64,000 bases of DNA from an uncultured Campylobacter sp. (GTDB lineage: Bacteria > Campylobacterota > Campylobacteria > Campylobacterales > Campylobacteraceae): positions 38,933 to 102,932 of the forward strand of contig NZ_CALIIU010000012.1 of assembly GCF_938017775.1 (NCBI RefSeq), in the 5' to 3' direction. Each line of letters begins with the position of its first letter. Position 1 is the first letter of the stretch. Shown here piece by piece: positions 42,073 to 51,404 of this stretch. The position numbers and the translations under genes were made by a program. The notes beneath the pieces were generated by a model, which had not been told where the DNA came from, ran no database searches, and saw only the letters and a list, made by a program, of their open reading frames with translations.

Positions 42073-43132
42073 TCTGCGCGTTTGTATCGACAGGCTGGAT
42101 GATGAAATTTTGCGCCTTATCGACGAGCGCATGGGATTTGTCAAAAAGATCGGCGAGCTGAAGCAGACCGCGGGCAGCGCGATCTACCGCCCGGAGCGCG
42201 AGCGCTCGATCATCAGCAGGCTGGACGGCGGAAAGGCGCGAAATTTAAGCAAAGAGGCGATCGAGGCGATATTTTTTGAAATTTTCTCGGTTTCGCGAAA
42301 TTTAGAAAAGCCGCAGATAGTCGCGTTTTTGGGGCCTTTCGGCACCTATTCGCACCAAGCCGCCAAGAGCCGCTTCGGCGCGGTAAGCTCCTATCTGCCG
42401 CTCTCGAACATCGAGGCGGTCTTTAAGGAGCTTGATAGCGGCGAGGCCAAATACGGCGTCGTGCCGATCGAAAACAACACCGAAGGCGCGGTGGGAGCGA
42501 CGCTTGATTGCTTGCGAAAATACGAGGGCGTCAAGATCGTCGCCGAAATTTATATGGATATCCACCACTGCTTTGCGAGCCACTGCGACGACGTAAGCAC
42601 GGTGGATCAGATATTCTCGCATCCGCAAGGATACAATCAGTGCCTTAAATTTTTAGACGATCACGGTCTTAGCGGCGTTAAATTTACCGCGACCAAATCT
42701 ACCGCGCTTGCGGCGCAGATGGCGGCTGCCACGCCGCACTCCGCCGCGATCTGCTCCAAGATCGCCGCCGATCTTTACGGCGTGCCGATGATGTTTCAAA
42801 AGATCGAGGACAACTCCGCCAATCGTACGCGATTTTTCGTGCTGAGCGACTTTAAAAACCAAAAGAGCGACCGCAACAAAACGAGCATTCTAGCCAAAAC
42901 CGACGACCGTCCGGGCGGGCTTGTGGACTTTTTGCAGATGTTTCGCAACGAGGGGATAAATTTAACCAAATTAGAAAGCCGCCCTGTCAAGCTTAGAGAT
43001 TTTAAATGCGTCTTTTATGTCGATTTTGAGGGACACATCGACGACGAGCGCGTGGCGCGCGTGCTGCAAAACGCGCAGAAAAACGGACACGAAATCACCT
43101 GGCTGGGAAGTTATATAAACGGAGGGGAGTGA
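42053..43132 (+). CDS. pheA: Bifunctional chorismate mutase/prephenate dehydratase
   Basis: The start is the ATG at 42053, which follows AAAAGGAGG; the longer open frame lies within the preceding repeat frame. The 359-residue enzyme has an AroQ chorismate mutase domain (about 1-85, DDLRVCIDRLDDEILRLI as DDLRVCIDRLDDEIL), a prephenate dehydratase domain (about 92-270, with FLGPFGTYSHQAA, VPIENNTEGAVG and NRTRFFVL) and an ACT domain (about 280-359) with NLTKLESRPVK for phenylalanine feedback. It makes phenylpyruvate from chorismate. Its stop overlaps the hisC start by one base. Confidence 0.96.
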   Translation: MMQNIDDLRVCIDRLDDEILRLIDERMGFVKKIGELKQTAGSAIYRPERERSIISRLDGGKARNLSKEAIEAIFFEIFSVSRNLEKPQIVAFLGPFGTYSHQAAKSRFGAVSSYLPLSNIEAVFKELDSGEAKYGVVPIENNTEGAVGATLDCLRKYEGVKIVAEIYMDIHHCFASHCDDVSTVDQIFSHPQGYNQCLKFLDDHGLSGVKFTATKSTALAAQMAAATPHSAAICSKIAADLYGVPMMFQKIEDNSANRTRFFVLSDFKNQKSDRNKTSILAKTDDRPGGLVDFLQMFRNEGINLTKLESRPVKLRDFKCVFYVDFEGHIDDERVARVLQNAQKNGHEITWLGSYINGGE

Positions 43133-44241
43133 TGAAATTTAACGAATTTGTAGAAAATCTAAGCAATTACGAAGCAGGCAAGCCGATCGAGCTTGTGGTG
43201 CGGGAGTTTGGTATCCACAAGCAGGACGTGTTAAAGCTTGCTAGCAACGAAAACCCCTTCGGCACGAGCGAGGCGGTGCAGGAGGCGATCGCGCAAAACG
43301 CCGCCTGTGCGCATCTTTATCCCGATGATTCGATGTATGAGCTAAAGGGCGCGCTTGCCTCGAAATTCGGCGTAGAGCCGCAAAATATCATCATCGGCGC
43401 GGGCAGCGATCAGATCATTGAGTTTGCGCTGCACGCCAAGCTCAATTCGCGCCGCGCGATACTGCAAGCGGGCGTCACTTTCGCGATGTACGGCATCTAC
43501 GCAAGCCACTGCGAGGCTAAAGTTTACAAAACGAGCGCGCAGGAGCACGATCTGGCTGAGCTTTTAAAAATTTATAACGCGCACAGGGATGAAATTTCGG
43601 TCATCTTTTTGTGCGTGCCGAACAACCCGCTGGGCGAGTGCTTGGATGCGGAGGCAGTGTATGAGTTCGCTGGCAGCGTGGATGAGGACACGCTTTTAGT
43701 GATCGATGCCGCATACAACGAATTTGCGGCGTTTAAAGACGAGCGCAAGAGGCTTGATCCTAAGCTCTTAATTCAAAATTTTAAAAATGTGCTCTATCTA
43801 GGCACCTTCTCGAAGGTCTACGGCCTGGGCGGTATGCGCGTAGGCTACGGCATCGCGCCGCGCGTAATCATAAGCGCGCTTTATAAACTGCGACCGCCCT
43901 TTAACATCACGACGCTAAGCCTCGCAGCGGCAATTGCGGCGCTAAAAGACGAGGCTTTCGTGCAAAAGAGCCTGCAAAACAACGCCGCGCAGATGAGCCG
44001 CTTCGAGGATTTTGCGCGCAAGCGAAATTTGGAATTTATCCCTAGCTACGCAAATTTCATCACATTCAAACTTAGCCCGCCGCTAGATAGTAGCGAGCTT
44101 TGCGAGCAGCTTCTGCGCCGCGGCGTCATCATTAGAAATTTAAAAAGCTACGGGCTAAACGCCGTGCGCATCACGATCGGCACGCCTGAGCAAAGTAGCC
44201 GCGTCCTAGACGCAATGGGAGAAATTTTGAGTGGATATTAA
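43132..44241 (+). CDS. hisC: Histidinol-phosphate aminotransferase
   Basis: A 369-residue PLP enzyme, starting at the ATG that shares its A with the pheA stop and follows GGAGGGG. Motifs are LASNENPFGTS, VFLCVPNNPLGEC-like FLCVPNNPLGEC, DAAYNEF and the PLP lysine in GTFSKVYGLGGMRVGYG. It serves histidine synthesis and, in this pheA context, may also transaminate aromatic keto acids. Its end overlaps dxs by 11 bases. In C. jejuni, as I recall, fliF, fliG and fliH lie between hisC and dxs. Confidence 0.95.
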   Translation: MKFNEFVENLSNYEAGKPIELVVREFGIHKQDVLKLASNENPFGTSEAVQEAIAQNAACAHLYPDDSMYELKGALASKFGVEPQNIIIGAGSDQIIEFALHAKLNSRRAILQAGVTFAMYGIYASHCEAKVYKTSAQEHDLAELLKIYNAHRDEISVIFLCVPNNPLGECLDAEAVYEFAGSVDEDTLLVIDAAYNEFAAFKDERKRLDPKLLIQNFKNVLYLGTFSKVYGLGGMRVGYGIAPRVIISALYKLRPPFNITTLSLAAAIAALKDEAFVQKSLQNNAAQMSRFEDFARKRNLEFIPSYANFITFKLSPPLDSSELCEQLLRRGVIIRNLKSYGLNAVRITIGTPEQSSRVLDAMGEILSGY

Positions 44242-46063
44242 AAATAAAAGTTTAGAGGAGCTACGGGAGCTCTGCACGCAGATCAGGGCGCGCATTATCG
44301 AAGTCGTGAGCAAAAACGGCGGCCATCTAAGCTCAAACATGGGCGCGGTCGAGCTCATCGTGGCGATGCACTACGTGTTCGACGCCGCGAGCGATCCGTT
44401 TATCTTCGACGTAAGCCACCAAAGCTACGCGCACAAGCTTCTAACGGACCGCTGGGAGGAGTTCGGCTCGCTTAGGCAGTTCGGCGGTATCAGTGGCTAC
44501 ACGAAGCCTAGCGAGAGTAAATTTGATTATTTCGTGGCAGGGCATGCCTCGACATCGATCTCTTTAGCCGTAGGTGCGGCAAAGGCTATCAAGCTCAAAG
44601 GCGAGGATAGAATTCCCGTGGTCTTAATCGGCGACGGATCTATGAGCGGCGGCATGACTTATGAGGCGATGAACGAGCTCGGCGATCTACGCCTGCCCTG
44701 CATCATCATCCTAAACGATAACAAAATGAGCATCAGCAAGCCGATCGGCGCCTTTAGCAAATACCTAAGCCAAGCGATGGCGGGCGAGACCTATCAAAAA
44801 TTTAAATCCCACGTAAGAGAGCTGCTCTCCCACGCTCCACAGAGCGCGACATATATGGCAAAGCGCTTTGAAAATTCCTTAAAGCTCATCATCCCTGGGA
44901 TGTATTTTGAGGAGCTTGGGCTTGATTACATCGGCCCGGTGGACGGCCACAACCTAGCCGATCTCATATCGGCGCTAAAGACGGCAAAAAGCGCGCGCAA
45001 ACCCGTCGTCGTGCACGCTCAGACGATCAAAGGCAAGGGTTACGACAAGGCGGAGGGCTATTTGGAGAGCTGGCACGGCGTAGGGCCTTTCGATATTCAA
45101 AGCGGAGAATTTAAGAAAAAATCCGCCGCCAAAAGTGCCACGCAAATTTACGCCGAGGCACTTTTAAATTTGGCCGCTAAGCATGAAAACGTCGTGGGCG
45201 TGACCGCCGCGATGCCGAGCGGCACCGGCATGGATAAACTGATCGAGAAATTTCCCCACCGCTTCTGGGACGTCGCGATCGCCGAGCCTCACGCGCTAAG
45301 CTCGATGGCTGCGATGGCGCGCGAGGGTTTTAAGCCGTATGTTACGATATATTCGACCTTTATGCAGCGCGCGTTCGATCAGATCGTCCACGACGCGGCG
45401 ATTATGAACTTAAGCTTAGTCCTTGCGATGGATCGCGCAGGCATCGTAGGCGAGGACGGCGAGACGCACGAGGGGGTCTTTGACGTGAGCTTTTTAAACG
45501 CGATCCCAAACATCAGTATGTGCGCGCCGCGGGACGAGGCGAGCTTTAAACGAATCATCGAGTACTCCTATGCGCATGAGGGGGTTTTGGCGATACGCTA
45601 TCCACGCGGAAGCTTTATCTTGGACTGCGACGAGACCGGCGCGTCTGCGGTAGAGCTTGCAAAATCGGTGTTTTTAAAGCGCAGCGATAGCGCGCGCATA
45701 GCTCTCATCGGCTACGGAAACGGCGCAGGTAGGGCATATAAAACGGCTGAGGCGCTAGAAGGGCAGATCAAAGCGGATGTCGTAGATCTAGTCTTTGCAA
45801 AGCCTTTGGACGACGAGTTCTTGCGAAGCCTAGCTCGCAAGGATAAAATTTGGTACGTCTTTAGTGACAACGCCAAAAAGGGCGGCGTCGGTGAAATTTT
45901 AAGCGCATTTTTGCAAGAAAATGAAATTTCGGACGTAAAGATCGTAAGCTTCGAGTTTGCTGATATCTTTTTACCGCACGGCAAGACCGCCGACGTGGAG
46001 CGCAGCTTGGGCTTGGATATCCAAACTCTAACCGAGCGAATATTAAGTGATAAAAAGTATTAG
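44231..46063 (+). CDS. dxs: 1-deoxy-D-xylulose-5-phosphate synthase
   Basis: A 610-residue thiamine-diphosphate enzyme, GTG start inside the hisC end. The N-terminal domain has GHLSSNMGAVELIVAMHYVFD (ending AVELIVAMHYVFD), HQSYAHKLLTDR and the ThDP site GDGSMSGGMTYEAMN; the central domain has AIAEPHALSSMAAMAREG and the catalytic region MDRAGIVGEDGETHEG. It makes DXP from pyruvate and glyceraldehyde 3-phosphate for isoprenoids and thiamine. The direct overlap with hisC leaves no room for flagellar genes. Confidence 0.96.
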   Translation: MDIKNKSLEELRELCTQIRARIIEVVSKNGGHLSSNMGAVELIVAMHYVFDAASDPFIFDVSHQSYAHKLLTDRWEEFGSLRQFGGISGYTKPSESKFDYFVAGHASTSISLAVGAAKAIKLKGEDRIPVVLIGDGSMSGGMTYEAMNELGDLRLPCIIILNDNKMSISKPIGAFSKYLSQAMAGETYQKFKSHVRELLSHAPQSATYMAKRFENSLKLIIPGMYFEELGLDYIGPVDGHNLADLISALKTAKSARKPVVVHAQTIKGKGYDKAEGYLESWHGVGPFDIQSGEFKKKSAAKSATQIYAEALLNLAAKHENVVGVTAAMPSGTGMDKLIEKFPHRFWDVAIAEPHALSSMAAMAREGFKPYVTIYSTFMQRAFDQIVHDAAIMNLSLVLAMDRAGIVGEDGETHEGVFDVSFLNAIPNISMCAPRDEASFKRIIEYSYAHEGVLAIRYPRGSFILDCDETGASAVELAKSVFLKRSDSARIALIGYGNGAGRAYKTAEALEGQIKADVVDLVFAKPLDDEFLRSLARKDKIWYVFSDNAKKGGVGEILSAFLQENEISDVKIVSFEFADIFLPHGKTADVERSLGLDIQTLTERILSDKKY

Positions 46064-46103
46064 TTAATATCAACTTTGTTTAAAGTAAAATTTGATAATA
46101 TCA
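46063..46103 (+). promoter_or_regulatory. Candidate PerR/Fur-type operator before perR
   Basis: A perfect 11-bp palindrome TGATAATATCA at 46093-46103 and a related GTTAATATCAAC at 46063-46074 lie in the 65-base gap before the regulator start at 46129. AT-rich dyads of this kind are bound by Fur-family regulators, so autoregulation is likely. The palindrome also overlaps the probable -10 region (GATAATAT). Confidence 0.5.
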
Positions 46104-46128
46104 CTTTAAAATTTTTTGAAGGACAAAA

Positions 46129-46539
46129 ATGAGCCACGTAGAACTACTCAAAACTTGCGGTTTGAAAGCAACTCCTCAAAGATTATGCATCCTAAAGGTG
46201 CTATATCGCCACGAACATCCAAGCATAGATGACCTATACGAGGGGATCAAAGAGGACTATCCATCCATTTCGCTGGCGACGGTTTATAAAAATTTAAACA
46301 CCCTGCTCGACGAAGGGGTCGTAGTCGAGGTCAATGCGCCGAATAAAAAGAGTCGCTACGACATTTATCAGATGCCGCACATCCACGTCGTATGCGAAAA
46401 ATGCGGCAACGTCACGGATCTTTTCATGGATGATGCCTTTAATAAGGACGTTTTGAAAAACATCGAACGCAAAGCTGGCAATTTCATCCGCAAGCTAAAT
46501 ATCACGGCTACGGTCGAAGACTGCGAAAAGTGTAGATAG
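46129..46539 (+). CDS. perR: Fur-family regulator, probably PerR
   Basis: A 136-residue regulator. The winged-helix domain has LKATPQRLCILKVL and SISLATVYKNLNTLLDEGVV; the dimer and metal domain has HIHVVCEKCGNVTDL and ends with the second cysteine pair in EDCEKCR. The length matches C. jejuni PerR, and the position after dxs is the same as I recall for that gene, so PerR is favoured over Fur. PerR represses catalase and other peroxide-defence genes and responds to metal-catalysed oxidation. The GAAGGA site lies 5 bases before the ATG. Confidence 0.85.
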   Translation: MSHVELLKTCGLKATPQRLCILKVLYRHEHPSIDDLYEGIKEDYPSISLATVYKNLNTLLDEGVVVEVNAPNKKSRYDIYQMPHIHVVCEKCGNVTDLFMDDAFNKDVLKNIERKAGNFIRKLNITATVEDCEKCR

Positions 46540-46587
46540 TTTAAAGAATTTTCTGCTATTATTACCCACTTTATTTTTGGAGCGGGT

Positions 46588-48006
46588 ATGCAAACTAAGC
46601 GTAAATTTTTATTGAGCGACGATTCGATTCTGCAGACGCTAGAGCGTGCAGGGCTGAAATGTCGCAAGGTAAAAGTCGCTTGGTTTTATACTTCGTTCTA
46701 CCCTGAAATTTACTACATCCGCCAAAACGACGAGTGCTCTTTGCATCACAAAAAAGAGGATCTCGACAGACAAACTCTAAATTTTAAAATTTCAAAAGAT
46801 GATTTCAAAGAGGCTTTAAAAAGCAGGGTCGCCCGCGTCGTGCAAAAGAACCGCTACGGCTTTGCCAGCGACGAAGCGGAGTTTTGGCTTGAGCTTTACG
46901 GCGGCGAGCTAAATATGCTAGCGGTGCTGCGGGCTAAATTTAAAGACGAGCCCTCTAGCGCAAATTTTGATTTTGCAAAAACCTTCGGCAGCACCGATTT
47001 TTGCGAGATCACCGACGATTACCGCTACAAAAGCCGCTATCTGGCGCGCTACGGCATCCCGCCGCGATCTCTTGATTTCGCGCACGCCCGCAACGTTTTT
47101 AAAAAATTTAGCCGAGTTAAATTTTTCGCGCCGCCCTATGCGGACAGCGTTAAGCTCGCGCGTTTGGCGCTTGAGCTAGCGTGGACGAGGGCGTGTGCCG
47201 CAAAGGGCGAGTATCAAAAAAGCCTAGCCCCCAAAGCTCTTCACGAGCTGCGCGTGCAGATTCGTAAATTTAGAGCGGTTTTGAAGCTGTCCGCGCCGCT
47301 TTTCGAAGCTGAAAAAAAGGATGAAATTTTAAAACTCCTCGCAGAATTTATGAGCCGCAGCAATCAGCTGCGAGACCTTCACGTTTTTGCGGAGTTTTTA
47401 AAAGCCGACGACGCGCCTGCGAGCTTTTTACAGCAGCTAAATCTTATCGCAAAGCGCTCTGAGGATAAAATTTTAGAATTTCTTTCTAGCGCGGAATTTG
47501 CAGATTTAAACGGCGCTATTAGCGGCTTTTTAAGCGGCGCGGACGGCATCTACGCGCGCAGCGAATATGAAAAAATTTCAAAAAAGTTCGCCTCCGCCCG
47601 CCTCTGCAAGCTGATTAAAAGCTTGCGCGCGGAGCTAAAAAATTTGCAGCAAGGCTCATCGCTGCAGGCATTTCACGACGCGCGCATAGGGCTAAAGAGG
47701 TTGCGATACGCGCTTGAAATTTTTGCAAGAAGCTTTGACGAAGGCTGCGTCAGGGAGCTGTTTAAACGCACCAAGACCGCCTGCGAGGATTTCGGCGCGC
47801 TGCAAGATATCAGCGTGTGGCAAAATTTCATCGCGATCTATCAAAAAGCAAGCGATAAAAGCGGCGTCGCGTTTGCGTACCTGCTGGCTCTGGACGCCCG
47901 GCTAAACGATCGCCGCGCCGAGTTGGAGGAAAAAATTTTAAATGAAAAAGAGCCTCTTTTGCGCGCTCTGAAAAGATCGCTGCGCAAAATCAAAGCATAC
48001 GAATAA
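46588..48006 (+). CDS. CHAD-domain protein with degenerate CYTH-like N terminus
   Basis: A 472-residue protein. The N-terminal half starts KRKFLLSDD, similar in position to the ExExK strand of CYTH domains (normally ERKFLL), but the acidic residues are absent. The C-terminal part (about 195-470) is a CHAD domain, made of helices with paired basic-residue motifs: LHELRVQIRKFRAVLKL and FHDARIGLKRLRYALEIF. CHAD domains bind polyphosphate and often follow CYTH domains. Lack of the acidic residues suggests the CYTH part no longer acts as a triphosphatase. It lies between perR and ubiE. Confidence 0.82.
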   Translation: MQTKRKFLLSDDSILQTLERAGLKCRKVKVAWFYTSFYPEIYYIRQNDECSLHHKKEDLDRQTLNFKISKDDFKEALKSRVARVVQKNRYGFASDEAEFWLELYGGELNMLAVLRAKFKDEPSSANFDFAKTFGSTDFCEITDDYRYKSRYLARYGIPPRSLDFAHARNVFKKFSRVKFFAPPYADSVKLARLALELAWTRACAAKGEYQKSLAPKALHELRVQIRKFRAVLKLSAPLFEAEKKDEILKLLAEFMSRSNQLRDLHVFAEFLKADDAPASFLQQLNLIAKRSEDKILEFLSSAEFADLNGAISGFLSGADGIYARSEYEKISKKFASARLCKLIKSLRAELKNLQQGSSLQAFHDARIGLKRLRYALEIFARSFDEGCVRELFKRTKTACEDFGALQDISVWQNFIAIYQKASDKSGVAFAYLLALDARLNDRRAELEEKILNEKEPLLRALKRSLRKIKAYE

Positions 48007-48015
48007 GGAAAACCC

Positions 48016-48744
48016 GTGCAAAAACAGGAAAAAATCATAAAGATGTTCGATCAGATCGCGCCTACCTACGATCTGGCAAACCGCGCCATCAGCTTCGGCG
48101 TGGACGTTTCGTGGCGCAAAAAAGCGGTCGAGCTGACGCTTGAAAAGCTTAAAGGAAAGCTCGTGAGTATCGCCGACATCGCGTGCGGCACGGGCGATAT
48201 GATAAGCTCGTGGCGCGACGGCGCGGCGCAGCACGGCGTGCAGATCGAGCGGATCGTGGGGATCGATCCTAGCGAAGGGATGCTCGAGGTAGCTAGGCAA
48301 AAATTTCCTGGCTGCGAGTTTATCAAAGCAACCGCGGGCGCCACGACACTGGATGACGCGAGCGTGGATATTTTAAGCATCAGCTACGGCATAAGAAACG
48401 TCGTGGAGCTGGACGCAGCGCTTGCGGAGTTTAATCGCGTTATAAAACCGGGAGGTTCGCTCGTGGTTTTGGAATTTACCAAAGCCGCAAGCGGCGGGCT
48501 CGCGTTTAAAATCAGAGATTTTTACGTGAGTAAAATTTTACCCAAAATCGGCGCCTTCATCTCAAAAAACAAAGAAGCCTACGAGTATCTACCAAGCTCC
48601 ATCGGTAGCTTCCTAGACGCCGCGAGCTTTAGCGAAAAGCTCAAAAATGCGGGCTTTGAGCTGCGCGTGCAAAAGGGTTTCAGCTTCGACGTCAGCACGC
48701 TTTTTATCGCGGAGAAAATCGCGCGGAAGAGCGACGATGCTTAG
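48016..48744 (+). CDS. ubiE: Demethylmenaquinone methyltransferase
   Basis: A 242-residue methyltransferase with GTG start. The N terminus has MFDQIAPTYDLANRAISFGVDVSWR, of which APTYDLANRAISFG is a UbiE signature; the SAM-binding motif is ADIACGTGDM; later parts are ISYGIRNVVELDAAL and RVIKPGGSLVVLEFTK. In Campylobacter, which uses menaquinone, it should perform the final methylation (MenG role). Its end overlaps xseA by 8 bases. Confidence 0.94.
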   Translation: MQKQEKIIKMFDQIAPTYDLANRAISFGVDVSWRKKAVELTLEKLKGKLVSIADIACGTGDMISSWRDGAAQHGVQIERIVGIDPSEGMLEVARQKFPGCEFIKATAGATTLDDASVDILSISYGIRNVVELDAALAEFNRVIKPGGSLVVLEFTKAASGGLAFKIRDFYVSKILPKIGAFISKNKEAYEYLPSSIGSFLDAASFSEKLKNAGFELRVQKGFSFDVSTLFIAEKIARKSDDA

Positions 48745-49903
48745 CGTAAGCGAGCTAAACGCCCAAGCCAAGGCGCTTTTGGAGACGAGCTTTAGCTTCG
48801 TCGAGGTCGAGGGCGAGATCTCTAAATTTAGAATTCAAAGCACGAGCGGGCACTGGTATTTCACGATCAAAGACGCGAGCGCGGCGATCGATTGCGCGAT
48901 GTTTAAATTTAACGCCGCGCGGATAAATTTTATCCCCGCAGTGGGCGATAAGCTCGTCCTAAGCGGCAAAGTCTCGCTATACGCCCCCACGGGCGCATAT
49001 CAGATCCAGGTCTCAAACATCCGCAAAAGCGGCGAGGGCGAGCTGGAAGCGGCGTTTGCCGCGCTAAAAGAAAGGCTTAGCAAAGAGGGGCTTTTTGATG
49101 CCGCGCACAAAAAACAGCTTCCGAAATTTGCCCAAAGCATCGCGATCATCACAAGCGCGAGCTCTGCGGCGCAGGCAGATATGCTTCGCACGGTGCAGGA
49201 CCGCTTCGCGCTTTGCAAGATCGATTTGTATAACGCGCTAGTGCAAGGCGAGAGCGCGCCTGCTTCGATCATAAGTGCGCTGCGCGCAGCCGACGAGAAG
49301 GGCTACGATGCGATCGTAATCGCTCGCGGCGGCGGCTCACGCGAGGATCTGTGGTGCTTCAACGACGAGGCCTTGGCGCGCGCGATCTATGCAGCCAAAA
49401 CGCCCGTCATCTCGGCGGTCGGGCACGAGATTGATTTTAGCATCAGTGATTTCGTAGCCGATCATCGAAGCCTCACGCCTACCGCCGCGATGATCGATCT
49501 GCTGCCCGATATTTGCGCGATCTTTCAGAGCTTAGACGGCATAAGCGACGCATTTGATAGGCTGATAAAAGATAAAATTTTATCCGCACAAAACGCGCTG
49601 AGCCTCGCAGCTCTGGAGCTTAGATCAAAATCTATCGAGCCGAAAATTTCAGGCTCGATTGCCAAGCTTTCAAATTTAGAGCTTAAATTTAAAAGCTTCG
49701 TGGCCTCCAAACTAAGCGCTGCGGAGCACGTGCTAAGCGCAAAGGATGAACTTTTGGCGCAAAAGGCGAAATTTTTTGAGATCACCAAAGACCTCGTTCA
49801 AATCCAAAAGGGCGGCAAAACGGTGAGCTTGGGTGAGCTTGCCGCGGGCGACGAGTTCGTCCTTTGCTCGCAGCAGCTTAGCAAAAATGCAAAAATCATC
49901 TAA
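48737..49903 (+). CDS. xseA: Exodeoxyribonuclease VII large subunit
   Basis: The ATG at 48737 begins LSVSELNAQAKALLET, the usual N terminus, and lies inside the ubiE end; the upstream open frame is not used. The 388-residue protein has an OB-fold domain (about 1-100, with VEGEISKFRIQSTSGHWYF shown as EGEISKFRIQSTSGHWYF), the catalytic region IVIARGGGSREDLWCFNDE and VISAVGHEIDFSISDFVADHR (central GHEIDFSISDFVAD). It degrades single-stranded DNA with XseB. The C-terminal region is shorter than in E. coli, as is usual in Campylobacter. Confidence 0.93.
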   Translation: MLSVSELNAQAKALLETSFSFVEVEGEISKFRIQSTSGHWYFTIKDASAAIDCAMFKFNAARINFIPAVGDKLVLSGKVSLYAPTGAYQIQVSNIRKSGEGELEAAFAALKERLSKEGLFDAAHKKQLPKFAQSIAIITSASSAAQADMLRTVQDRFALCKIDLYNALVQGESAPASIISALRAADEKGYDAIVIARGGGSREDLWCFNDEALARAIYAAKTPVISAVGHEIDFSISDFVADHRSLTPTAAMIDLLPDICAIFQSLDGISDAFDRLIKDKILSAQNALSLAALELRSKSIEPKISGSIAKLSNLELKFKSFVASKLSAAEHVLSAKDELLAQKAKFFEITKDLVQIQKGGKTVSLGELAAGDEFVLCSQQLSKNAKII

Positions 49904-49913
49904 AGGAGGCAAA

Positions 49914-50990
49914 ATGGATAGGGTTTTAAATTTTAGCGCAGGACCTAGCACCATCCCGCTGGGCGTGCTAAAGCAGGCTCAAGAGGAGCTGCTAAACTAC
50001 GCAGGGCAAGGATTTTCGATAATGGAGATCTCGCACCGCACCAAAATTTTCGAGGAAGTTTTACATAGCGCGATGGACCGCGTGCGCGATCTCTACGGCT
50101 TTTCGGACGATTTTACGATTTTATTTTTGCAAGGCGGCGCGAGCCTGCAATTCGCGCAGGTGCCGATGAACCTATACGCAGGCGGCGTCGCAGAATACGC
50201 CAACACGGGCAACTGGACGAGCAAGGCGATCAAGGAAGCGGGCGTGCTCGGCATAAACTACCGCGTGGTCGCAAGCAGCGAAGAGAGTAAATTCGACCGC
50301 ATCCCCGAGGTTAAATTCTCTGACGACGCCGATTACGGCTACATCTGCTCGAACAACACGATCTACGGCACGCAGTATCCGCAGCTGCCGCAGTGCGGCT
50401 GTCCGCTCGTAGTCGATAGCTCGAGCGATCTGTTTTCGCGGCCGGTGGAGCTTAGCAACGTGGGGATGTTTTACGGCGGCATTCAGAAAAACGGCGGCCC
50501 CGCGGGCGTTACGATGGTGGCGATCCGCAAGGATCTGCTGGACCGCGCAAACCCCAAAACGCCGATGATCCTGCGCTACAAGACGCAGGCGGACGCGGAC
50601 TCGATGAGCAATACCCCAAACACTTTCGGAATTTACATGCTAAATTTAATGCTCGGCTGGATCAAGGATGAGATCAGCGGGCTCGCGGCGATGCACGAGC
50701 GCAACAAGCGCAAAGCGGCGCTACTCTACGGCGCGATCGATGCTAGCGGCGGTTTCTACCGCGGCCACGCGCAAAAGGAGAGCCGCAGCCTGATGAACGT
50801 GAGCTTTAATATCGCAGATGCCGCGCTTGAGCCCATCTTCGTCGCGCAGGCGGAGGCGGAGGGGATGATCGGGCTTAAAGGACACCGCGTCTTAGGCGGC
50901 ATCCGCGCCTCGATCTACAACGCGATAAACTACGAGGACGTTGAAAAACTAGTCTCCTTTATGGGCGAGTTTGCGCGCAAAAACGGCTAG
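49914..50990 (+). CDS. serC: Phosphoserine aminotransferase
   Basis: Start at the ATG after TAAAGGAGG, 10 bases past the xseA stop. The 358-residue PLP enzyme begins VLNFSAGPSTIPLGVLKQ and has EISHRTKIFEE, FLQGGASLQFAQVPMNL and the PLP lysine in YGGIQKNGGPAGVT; the end has GLKGHRVLGGIRASIYNA. It makes phosphoserine, the substrate of SerB encoded 15 kb upstream. It ends the conserved block. Confidence 0.96.
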   Translation: MDRVLNFSAGPSTIPLGVLKQAQEELLNYAGQGFSIMEISHRTKIFEEVLHSAMDRVRDLYGFSDDFTILFLQGGASLQFAQVPMNLYAGGVAEYANTGNWTSKAIKEAGVLGINYRVVASSEESKFDRIPEVKFSDDADYGYICSNNTIYGTQYPQLPQCGCPLVVDSSSDLFSRPVELSNVGMFYGGIQKNGGPAGVTMVAIRKDLLDRANPKTPMILRYKTQADADSMSNTPNTFGIYMLNLMLGWIKDEISGLAAMHERNKRKAALLYGAIDASGGFYRGHAQKESRSLMNVSFNIADAALEPIFVAQAEAEGMIGLKGHRVLGGIRASIYNAINYEDVEKLVSFMGEFARKNG

Positions 50991-51404
50991 CAGCGGTTAA
51001 ATTTAAAGGATTTGAACGCAGCTCGCGCCTATAGACGAGATCGTTTAGGATCCGCGCTTGCCTTGTTGCTGAGCTGGTATTTGCCGCAGCCCTCGCTTTT
51101 ATAGCCGGTATTTTACGGCAGAAATAGCTTTGGTATGGCTTAGATTTCACCGCTAAAATTTTATTGAAGACAAAATTTATGATGTTAAATTTTGCATTGG
51201 ATGAAGTCTGATGGCTTTGATTTTGCAGCGGCGAGCGGACTTGGCGCTGCTGGGATTTCTTAGGTAGGATTTAATATTTAAAACGTTATTATCGGTGTTC
51301 AAGGAGGGTCGGCGGTTTATTTATTTAGGCGCAGGTTTAGCGTATCTGGCGCCTAAATTTAAGCTTAACCCTAAAAACGGGCAAAATTAAACGAAAGGAT
51401 TTAA
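50991..51404. other. Intergenic region, no gene seen
   Basis: 414 bases without a supported gene. Several TTAAATTT words and fragments of open frame are present. The end holds the ribosome-binding site (GAAAGGA) of the DUF333 gene. Confidence 0.5.
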
